Below, in pieces: positions 15,868 to 21,788 of a stretch of 21,788 nucleotides of DNA. The position numbers were made by a program, and so were the translations under genes. The notes beneath the pieces are model-generated. The model was not told the DNA's origin. It did not search any database and worked only from the letters and a program-made list of their open reading frames with translations. The stretch covers positions 1 through 21,788 of the forward strand of contig JAFLUQ010000025.1 in NCBI GenBank assembly GCA_022508735.1, in the 5' to 3' direction. The DNA is from Oscillospiraceae bacterium (GTDB lineage Bacteria; Bacillota; Clostridia; UMGS1883). Position 1 is the first letter of the stretch, and every line of letters starts with the position of its first letter.

Positions 15868-18800
15868 ATGAAGAAACGTGCACTGAGCATGCTGCTTGCA
15901 CTGTCGCTCTGCTTCACACTCTTCTCCGGCATAGGTAGTGCCGCGTTGCCGAGTGTTGACAGCGTTATCGACAGAGCCGGCGATGTGCTCGAAGCTACGA
16001 GAGCCGACCAGCTGCAGGTTATTGCAGAAATGGCAAACCAGGCTGTCGTTCAGGCTATCGAGGGTGAAGAAGACCCCAATGCCGTGAACGCGGATGTTAA
16101 GGCTTTCGTAGACACAGTCATCCCCGAAACCCTTTTCAATGAAGGGGTTGGAATGGAGACGATCTATCCCTATTTCGTCCTTCGTTATTTACAGGATGGA
16201 AATGGCGGCTATGATGCTGCTACCTATCCGACTATAGCCGGTGTTATCAAAGAGATGGAAGATCTTGACCATAATTATAACACAAGCTATAACTATGAGA
16301 CAGGTGAGGTTATAGGTCTCAAGAAGGCTTTCAGCATGTTCAACGGCTATCAGAAGAAGCTGAATGATATCGTTAAAAAGAGCCAGGCTGAAGGCGCATT
16401 AGAGCTTGCAGAACTCGGACTCTTCGATAAGGAAAAGCTCGAGTACAAGTATAATCCCGTAATTTATACCTATGCTAAAGAAGTTATCGCAAAGTCCTTT
16501 GCGTATTTCACTCCTGCGCTTTACGCTCAGAACGGTGAGGATCTCAGCAATACTTATGATTCTATCATGAATGTTGATCCCGCCGATGATGATGCTATAA
16601 AGGCAACTGACATAGCCAAGAAGAACCTTTCCCTTGTTTTAGGTCAGGATCTGCTTGACACTGCTATGGGCGGCGGCATGGTTGGCGCTGCAAAAGATTA
16701 CTACGCTGCAAAGAAGGGTAAGTTTGTTGAGCTTGTAACCGGTTCTACAAACTATCAGAATGTATACAGTGCAGATTCCAAGGTTGCTGTTGCCGCTGCT
16801 GAGGCTATCATCAGTGATCTCGCTGCATATGTGCTTGCAGCTAAGGCTGAGCCCGGTGATTCTGAGGCTGTTCTGAACGCACTTAAGAAGATCGAGGCTA
16901 TAAAGGCTGCGCTTGTAGAAAGAGGCAGCGATGCGGTTGCGGTTCTCACTGCTGCATTCAAGCTTGCTGAGGCTGCCGACACTAACTACGCTGATGAGAA
17001 GTTCATCGATGCTGGTTACCGTGCGGTTGGTCTTGACATCATACTTAAGAGCTTTGTTGGTCTTTACGATCTCAATGGCGTTTCTCCGGTCAGCACACTG
17101 AAGAACGGCGATTCGTTCAGCGTTATGCTTTATAACGACATTCTCAAGAACAGACTGAACGTACCGGCCCCGCTTCCCGCAGGTGACCTTACTCTCGTTT
17201 CTCTCACAGAGGGCGTTGAGCTTGAGGCCTTCTCTACCGGTTGGGAAATTACCTATGATTCCGAAAAGGCTCCTGCAACTGCCGATATTGCTATCTACAG
17301 AGGCAAGGCAGATGTAGCTGACGGCGGTGCTGACGTTGTTGACGCAGCCACATTCCGTTACATCAAGACAGTTAAGGTTAACCTTGTTACCAAGACTCCC
17401 GAGATTCCTGATATCGAGGTTAAGATTACTAATAAGCCTGCTATTGAAAAGACCTTCGGTCATGGCCAGAAGGTTGTAGTTGAGGGTACAGTTAAGGGTC
17501 TGGATGCCGCTCTTATCGGTGTTCAGTATCTTGACGAGCTTCCCGAGGGCTTCACAGGCGGTAAGAACCTTATCGCTCCTGCTACCCTTGCTATTGACGA
17601 GAATGGCAACTTCACATATGAGTTTGACCTTGCAGTTATTGACGGCAAGAATGTTGCTGCAGCTAAGCCTTACGGCGAATATCAGATCGTTGTAGGTCAG
17701 GCTGACAATGCAAACGCTGAGTGGAGATACACCGATACAGCTAACTTCAAGATCAATGTTATGATCGTTAGCGAGGATGTTAAGAACGATACAAAGACAG
17801 TAGCTAAGAATAAAAAGGCTGATTATGTTCTTTCTCAGTTTGCTGCTAAGAATAGTGCTCTTACCGTAACTCTTAAAACAGATGACGGTAAGACAGCTGT
17901 ACTTGACTATGCTAAGGCACCTGAGAAGTTCCCGAACATTGCCGAGGCTGTTGGCGATCAGTATGATGCAGCTGAAACCAAGACTCAGATCGTTGAAGGT
18001 GTTCAGTATGAGATCCCTGCTGATTGGGCTGACTACGCTAAGGACGAGAGCGTTGACGGTGTTGTTGAGCTTACAATTAAGCGTCCCAGCTCCGGCACAA
18101 CCGGTGGTCCCGGCGTAAGTAAGTCTATCACTCTTGATCGCAGCGTGCTTAAGTCTGAGTACTATCCCGGTGAGGGTATAACCATCAGAGGTACCTCCAG
18201 AGGTTACACAACGATCACTGTAACCGTAACAAATCCCGATGGCACAAAGTGGACATTCACTATTACACCTGAGGAATTTGCTGCAGGCTATATTCTGAGA
18301 CTCACAGAGCCCGGCGTATACCAGATCGATGTTGAGGGTGAGAAGTTCACCGTAGTTATCGTTGCTCTTGATACTAATATCTTCAGGAAGGATCACTTCA
18401 ACTACATCATAGGCTACGAGGATGGCACAGTTCGTCCCGAGGCTAATATCAGCCGTGAGGAAGTTGCCGCTATTCTCTACCGTCTGCTCACAGACGATGT
18501 ACGCACTGGCTTCTATCAGGATTCCACCAATGCTTACAGCGACGTTGAGGCTGACCGCTGGTCCATGGCCAACATCGCAACACTCAACAACATGGGCATA
18601 ATCAAGGGCTATGAGGATAACACCTTCAGACCTGGTCGTGCTATCACAAGAGCTGAGTTTGCTGCCCTGCTGTCCAGACTGGTTGTTAAGAAAGACAGCG
18701 CTCCTGCAGTTATTCCGAGCTTCACCGACGTTGACAGTCACTGGGCTATAAACGAGATCTACGTTGTTGCCGCTCAGGGCTGGTTCCTTGGTGACACAGC

Positions 18801-19056
18801 CGGTACCTTCCGTCCCGACGATCGCATCACACGTGCTGAGGCTATGACAGTTATCAACCGTGTACTTGGTCGTGACAAGGTAACAACCGAGTCCTTCGAG
18901 GGTATTGATATAGTTGAGTTCACCGATCTTGCTGCCGATGCTTGGTACTACGTTCAGGTAGTCGAGGCTACAAATGCTCACGACTTTGCTAAGGACGAGA
19001 CCTCCGGCGAAGAGACATGGACTGCTTCTAAGGATGAGACAAACTGGGCTGAATAA
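15868..19056 (+). CDS. SLH-domain surface protein, probable S-layer or major envelope protein
   Basis: This is a 1062-residue exported protein. A signal peptide (MKKRALSMLLALSLCFTLF..., cleavage near residue 27 after GSA) is followed by a helical region (about 30-400) and beta-rich, Ig-like stretches (about 430-735). A Gly/Thr/Pro linker (SSGTTGGPG, about 740) leads to another beta domain. Three SLH repeats close the protein: IIGYEDGTVRPEANISREE near 846, YSDVEADRW...ITRAEFAA near 890-935, and FTDVDSHW...ITRAEAMT near 952-995. A partial fourth unit is at about 1017-1045. SLH repeats bind pyruvylated secondary wall polymers, so the protein should be attached to the cell wall. T-ending codons (GTT, GCT) are much more common than in neighbouring genes, which, with the strong promoter, ribosome site and terminator, suggests very high expression. 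Confidence 0.93.
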   Translation: MKKRALSMLLALSLCFTLFSGIGSAALPSVDSVIDRAGDVLEATRADQLQVIAEMANQAVVQAIEGEEDPNAVNADVKAFVDTVIPETLFNEGVGMETIYPYFVLRYLQDGNGGYDAATYPTIAGVIKEMEDLDHNYNTSYNYETGEVIGLKKAFSMFNGYQKKLNDIVKKSQAEGALELAELGLFDKEKLEYKYNPVIYTYAKEVIAKSFAYFTPALYAQNGEDLSNTYDSIMNVDPADDDAIKATDIAKKNLSLVLGQDLLDTAMGGGMVGAAKDYYAAKKGKFVELVTGSTNYQNVYSADSKVAVAAAEAIISDLAAYVLAAKAEPGDSEAVLNALKKIEAIKAALVERGSDAVAVLTAAFKLAEAADTNYADEKFIDAGYRAVGLDIILKSFVGLYDLNGVSPVSTLKNGDSFSVMLYNDILKNRLNVPAPLPAGDLTLVSLTEGVELEAFSTGWEITYDSEKAPATADIAIYRGKADVADGGADVVDAATFRYIKTVKVNLVTKTPEIPDIEVKITNKPAIEKTFGHGQKVVVEGTVKGLDAALIGVQYLDELPEGFTGGKNLIAPATLAIDENGNFTYEFDLAVIDGKNVAAAKPYGEYQIVVGQADNANAEWRYTDTANFKINVMIVSEDVKNDTKTVAKNKKADYVLSQFAAKNSALTVTLKTDDGKTAVLDYAKAPEKFPNIAEAVGDQYDAAETKTQIVEGVQYEIPADWADYAKDESVDGVVELTIKRPSSGTTGGPGVSKSITLDRSVLKSEYYPGEGITIRGTSRGYTTITVTVTNPDGTKWTFTITPEEFAAGYILRLTEPGVYQIDVEGEKFTVVIVALDTNIFRKDHFNYIIGYEDGTVRPEANISREEVAAILYRLLTDDVRTGFYQDSTNAYSDVEADRWSMANIATLNNMGIIKGYEDNTFRPGRAITRAEFAALLSRLVVKKDSAPAVIPSFTDVDSHWAINEIYVVAAQGWFLGDTAGTFRPDDRITRAEAMTVINRVLGRDKVTTESFEGIDIVEFTDLAADAWYYVQVVEATNAHDFAKDETSGEETWTASKDETNWAE

Positions 19057-19072
19057 GCTTAAGTAAATCCCG

Positions 19073-19104
19073 CAAGGGCCGACGAAAGTCGGCCCTTGTT
19101 TTTA
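19073..19104 (+). terminator. Rho-independent terminator of the SLH gene
   Basis: CAAGGGCCGAC (19073-19083) and GTCGGCCCTTG (19088-19098) form a perfect 11-bp stem closed by a GAAA tetraloop. TTGTTTTT runs from the foot of the stem. It starts 17 nt after the stop codon and is the strongest terminator in the window. Confidence 0.95.
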
Positions 19105-19146
19105 CGTGGAAAGGCATTAGCAGCGCAGCTACAAGTCTGTGATTCT

Positions 19147-19159
19147 GGCAAATTCGCCT
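19147..19159. repeat. GGCAAATTCGCCT element, copy 2
   Basis: This is an exact copy of the near-palindromic 13-mer at 15641-15653. Here it lies 60 nt before the -35 box of secG, in otherwise featureless intergenic DNA between the SLH terminator and secG. Confidence 0.5.
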
Positions 19160-19209
19160 GCAGTTGACAAATAACTAACAAAAATACTGAAAAAATTTTA
19201 TAATTAATG

Positions 19210-19248
19210 CAAAAAACACTTGCATTTACCGTGTGTATGTGGTAAAAT
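19210..19248 (+). promoter_or_regulatory. Promoter for secG
   Basis: TTGCAT (19220-19225) and TAAAAT (19243-19248) are separated by 17 nt. The preceding CAAAAAACACTTG (19210-19222) is identical to the element at the SLH promoter and holds the same register to the -35 box. A/T tracts at 19186-19216 could act as an UP element. The predicted leader before secG is about 37 nt. Confidence 0.75.
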
Positions 19249-19291
19249 AACTTTACATGACATTGAATATTTTTCACGGAGGTGTTATAAA

Positions 19292-19528
19292 ATGAAATTG
19301 GCTATTACCCTGGTTTATCTGGTATTGGCAGCCATTCTTACGGCCGTTGTTCTGCTCCAGGAGGGTAAGGATCCCCGCGAGTCCGCAGTGATGGGCGGTT
19401 CCTCCGATACCTTCTTCAGCAAAAACAAGGCTCACACAAGGGAAGCGATGATGGAGAAGCTCACGAGTATTCTTGCTGTTGTTTTCTTCATCTTCTCCAT
19501 TGTTCTTTCGCTTAACTTTTTTAAGTAA
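19292..19528 (+). CDS. secG: Preprotein translocase subunit SecG
   Basis: This is a 78-residue membrane protein of the SecYEG translocase, which helps SecA-driven export across the cytoplasmic membrane. It has the two membrane segments of SecG (about 3-23 and 55-75). Between them is the conserved loop LLQEGKDP...GGSSDTFFSKNKA, where the usual LLQ and G...FF patterns are seen. The start is ATG at 19292, with CGGAGGTG about 8 nt upstream. The in-frame TTG at 19220 is rejected because it lies in the promoter. The gene precedes rnr and smpB, a common order in Bacillota. The upstream neighbour encodes a major Sec substrate. Confidence 0.95.
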   Translation: MKLAITLVYLVLAAILTAVVLLQEGKDPRESAVMGGSSDTFFSKNKAHTREAMMEKLTSILAVVFFIFSIVLSLNFFK

Positions 19529-19535
19529 GCACGGT

Positions 19536-19566
19536 AAAGGGGCTGCCGCGGCGCGGCGGCCCTTTT
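19536..19566 (+). terminator. GC-rich hairpin between secG and rnr, terminator or attenuator
   Basis: Bases 19536-19549 pair with 19553-19566 over 14 positions (two G-T wobbles) around a GGC loop. The 3' arm ends in TTTT, but the T-run is short before GCATATG. No promoter is visible between it and rnr, 30 nt downstream. Partial termination that lowers rnr relative to secG is more likely than a full stop. Confidence 0.7.
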
Positions 19567-19596
19567 GCATATGTTTTTATATCACGGAGATGGAAT

Positions 19597-21788
19597 ATGA
19601 CTCGAAAGGAAAAAATATTAAAGTTACTCAGCTCAGATGCCAGAACACCGGAGGAGTTGGCATCAGAGCTTAAAATACCTGAAAAAAGTATGGATCGCTT
19701 TGGCGCTCTTCTTAAAGAGCTGCAAAGCGATGGAGAGATTGTTGTAATAAAGAAAAATCGACTGCTGACAAGCGAGGCGACGGGCAGAGTGCGCGGCACA
19801 TTACGTGTCAGCGCAAAGGGCTTCGGGTTTTTGTGCCGTGAAGACGGCGGCGAGGATGTTCATATCAGCGCCGATGAGCTTGGCTCTGCCATAAACGGCG
19901 ATACGGTGCTTGTCAAAATTCTGCCGACGAAAAACGGCCGCCAGGAAGGCCGGGTTGAGAGTGTTATCCGTCGCAACACAGAAAAAACTGTCGGTGTGCT
20001 GAATATATATAAGGGCATGGGTATCGTCACTCCCGATGACGAACATCTGCCACGCGAAGTTTTTATAGTCGGCAAGGGCCTTAAAGGCGAGAACGGTCAG
20101 AAGGTGGTTGTTCGCATCACTGAATATATGAGCCGCGGCCTTCGTGGCGTGGTAGAGGAGGTCCTCGGCTATCCAAATGATTTTGGGGTCGATGTGCTCT
20201 CTATTATAAAAAACTATGATTTTGACATCGATTTTCCGAAAAAGGTGATGAATGAAGCCAAGTCAGCGCCGGATAAAATATCCGAAGCTGATCTTGAAGG
20301 CAGACTGGATCTGCGCGGGAAAAAGATAATTACCATTGACGGTGACGACTCCAAGGATCTTGACGATGCCGTATCCTTGGAAAAAACAGAGGACGGTTGG
20401 CGTCTGGGCGTGCACATTGCCGATGTGAGCCACTATGTGCGGCCCGGCACAGCCCTCGACAAAGAGGCCCTGAGCCGAGGCACCAGCGTATATCTGGTAG
20501 ATCGGGTGCTCCCGATGCTTCCGCCGCGTCTAAGTAACGGCATTTGCTCCCTCAATCAAGGAGAGGACAGATTGACCATGTCTGTGATTATGGATATGGA
20601 CGCCAGCGGAAATGTGATGAAGAGTCAATTTTACAAATCCGTTATCAAATCATCTCACCGCATGACATATAATAATGTGTGGCGCCTATTGCGCGGCGAT
20701 CCCGAGCTCGAGAGTGAGTATGCTGATATTTTGCCAATGCTGCATGATATGTACGCCTTGAGTCTGGAGCTGAAAAAACGTTCTCATGAACGCGGTTATG
20801 TCGAGCTGAGCATTCCCGAGGCTAAAGCAGTGCTTGACGAAAACGGACGTGCTGTGGGTATTGAGCTGCGGGAAATGACCGGCGCCAATGAGCTTATTGA
20901 AGAGTTTATGGTCGCGGCTAATATAGCAGTAGCTAAGCATCTTTGGGAAAACGAGATCCCGGCCATGTATCGTGTGCATGCCGACCCTTCTGAGGAAAAA
21001 ATGGCAGCACTTCGTAAGTTTGCCGCCGGACTTGGCTATAATCCTAATATAGGCTTTCGAGCTCTTGTCCGCGCCTTTGAGGGGCAACCGGAGGAAAGAG
21101 CTGTGTCCATGATGGCACTGCGGAGCATGGCCAAGGCAGTTTACAGCCCGTCAAATAGCGGGCACTACGGCCTTGCAACTCCCGACTACTGTCATTTTAC
21201 CTCTCCCATACGCCGCTATCCCGATTTGGTGTGCCATCGGGCACTTAAGGCGGCTATAGAGGGTGACAGGGCCTCCGAGCGGCGAATAGCCCGCACTAAT
21301 GCCGCTGATGCGGAGAAGTGCAGTGAGCGGGAATTGGCGGCTGAGCGCTGTGAGCGCGACACCCTTGACCTCAAAAAGGCGGAATATATGGAGCCTTTTG
21401 TAGGCGAGGATTTTGTAGGCATAATCTCTTCAGTGACGAGCTTCGGTTTTTTTGTGTCACTGCCAAATACTGTAGAGGGGCTTGTTCCGGTTACATCTCT
21501 GGCTGACGACTACTATATCTTTGATGAGGATACATTGTCCCTGAGAGGAGAACGGCTTCACAGAGAATTCCGGCTCGGCGATCAGGTGGAGGTCACATTG
21601 GTGTCCGCCAATAAAGAGAGCCGTAAGCTGGAGTTTGTGCTAAAGGGTGAAAACAGGGATAGAATAAAAAACAATGCAAAAAAGGAGGCTGAGCAGCATG
21701 GCGGAGTCAAAAACAAAAGGAATAAAAATTCTCGCTCAAAACAAAAGCGCATACCACGAGTTCTTCATCGACGAAAAAATCGAGGCCG
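19597..21788 (+). CDS. rnr: Ribonuclease R, 3' end beyond window
   Basis: This is a 3'-to-5' exoribonuclease that degrades structured RNA and takes part in trans-translation quality control. The frame is open from ATG 19597 to the window edge, at least 730 codons, with no stop. Domains in order are: an N-terminal winged-helix-like region (1-60, KILKLLSSDARTPEELASEL), a cold-shock domain (about 62-110, KGFGFLCRE...DVHISADEL), and the RNB catalytic domain with the acidic cluster DGDDSKDLDDA at 248-258. The conserved GVHIADVSHYV follows, with HFTSPIRRYPDL near 534 and an S1 domain from about 605 (GIISSVTSFGFFVSL). The last 40 or so residues are Lys/Arg-rich, as is usual for RNase R. GGAG lies 7 nt before the start. 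The tail overlaps smpB. Confidence 0.94.
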   Translation, partial: MTRKEKILKLLSSDARTPEELASELKIPEKSMDRFGALLKELQSDGEIVVIKKNRLLTSEATGRVRGTLRVSAKGFGFLCREDGGEDVHISADELGSAINGDTVLVKILPTKNGRQEGRVESVIRRNTEKTVGVLNIYKGMGIVTPDDEHLPREVFIVGKGLKGENGQKVVVRITEYMSRGLRGVVEEVLGYPNDFGVDVLSIIKNYDFDIDFPKKVMNEAKSAPDKISEADLEGRLDLRGKKIITIDGDDSKDLDDAVSLEKTEDGWRLGVHIADVSHYVRPGTALDKEALSRGTSVYLVDRVLPMLPPRLSNGICSLNQGEDRLTMSVIMDMDASGNVMKSQFYKSVIKSSHRMTYNNVWRLLRGDPELESEYADILPMLHDMYALSLELKKRSHERGYVELSIPEAKAVLDENGRAVGIELREMTGANELIEEFMVAANIAVAKHLWENEIPAMYRVHADPSEEKMAALRKFAAGLGYNPNIGFRALVRAFEGQPEERAVSMMALRSMAKAVYSPSNSGHYGLATPDYCHFTSPIRRYPDLVCHRALKAAIEGDRASERRIARTNAADAEKCSERELAAERCERDTLDLKKAEYMEPFVGEDFVGIISSVTSFGFFVSLPNTVEGLVPVTSLADDYYIFDEDTLSLRGERLHREFRLGDQVEVTLVSANKESRKLEFVLKGENRDRIKNNAKKEAEQHGGVKNKRNKNSRSKQKRIPRVLHRRKNRG
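21698..21788 (+). CDS. smpB: SsrA-binding protein SmpB, N-terminal part (continues beyond window)
   Basis: The first 30 codons of SmpB, the protein that brings tmRNA to stalled ribosomes, lie at the window edge. ILAQNKSAYHEFFIDEKIEA corresponds to the conserved N-terminus (family pattern: I-A-x-N-x-x-A-x-x-x-Y/F-x-I-x-x-x-x-E-A). The ATG has AAAAGGAGG 9 nt upstream. It lies in a different frame from rnr, which is still open across the whole segment, so the two genes overlap by at least 91 nt or rnr carries a frame error. The order secG-rnr-smpB supports the call. Confidence 0.88.
   Translation, partial: MAESKTKGIKILAQNKSAYHEFFIDEKIEA

Noticed and set aside
16639..18981. 780-codon open frame antisense to the SLH gene
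   Set aside because: It is a shadow of strong codon bias in the SLH gene: no ribosome site, a low-complexity Cys/Ser/Asn-rich product and no recognisable domain.
19164..19204. TTGACA at 19164 with TATAAT at 19199 as a promoter
   Set aside because: The spacer is 29 nt, too long for a sigma-A promoter. TTGCAT-17-TAAAAT just downstream is better.
19220..19291. TTG start at 19220 giving a 102-residue SecG
   Set aside because: The TTG is part of the -35 box. The family N-terminus and ribosome site place the start at 19292.
1..21788. Mobile elements, CRISPR arrays, tRNA or rRNA genes, riboswitches
   Set aside because: No transposase, phage gene, regular repeat array or structural RNA could be seen. 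Intergenic space is small and accounted for by promoters and terminators.

Overview
The window reads as the chromosome of a Gram-positive anaerobe of the Bacillota, class Clostridia, probably Oscillospiraceae-like. This is inferred from the gene families: a short HisG paired with HisZ, HemZ, a PDZ/radical-SAM DUF512 protein, a clostridial-type SLH protein, and a secG-rnr-smpB order. Shine-Dalgarno sites are strong and GGAGG-like, and coding DNA is moderately GC-rich. No mobile elements, tRNA, rRNA or CRISPR arrays were seen.

Left block (1-11883, + strand): nine tightly packed genes. They are the 3' end of aspS; a four-gene GldA/GldF/GldG/DUF4340-type ABC-2 cassette; a PDZ/radical-SAM DUF512 protein; an MBL-fold hydrolase; HemZ; and a large secreted acidic protein with no recognised domain. 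Gaps are 30 nt or less and several genes overlap, so much of the block is probably cotranscribed. It ends at a long hairpin shared with the convergent his genes.

Middle block (11902-15578, - strand): mscL, with a C-terminal four-cysteine zinc-ribbon-like tail, then a terminator, then hisZ-hisG-hisH-hisF with overlapping ends. HisZ plus short HisG makes the ATP phosphoribosyltransferase, and HisH plus HisF makes imidazole glycerol phosphate synthase. hisD, hisC, hisB, hisA, hisI and hisE are not here.

Right block (15579-21788, + strand): a divergent intergenic region carries a promoter for mscL and one for a 1062-residue SLH surface protein. The SLH transcript would begin with a 12-bp perfect stem-loop. 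The gene ends at a textbook terminator. Then come secG, rnr (open to the window edge) and the start of smpB, which lies inside the rnr reading frame. The SLH and secG promoters share two sequence elements in the same order. This suggests common control of a major exported protein and of a Sec translocase subunit.

The best candidates for under-described biology are the ABC/GldG/DUF4340 cassette, the secreted 1018-residue protein, the paired-element promoters, and the long rnr/smpB overlap.
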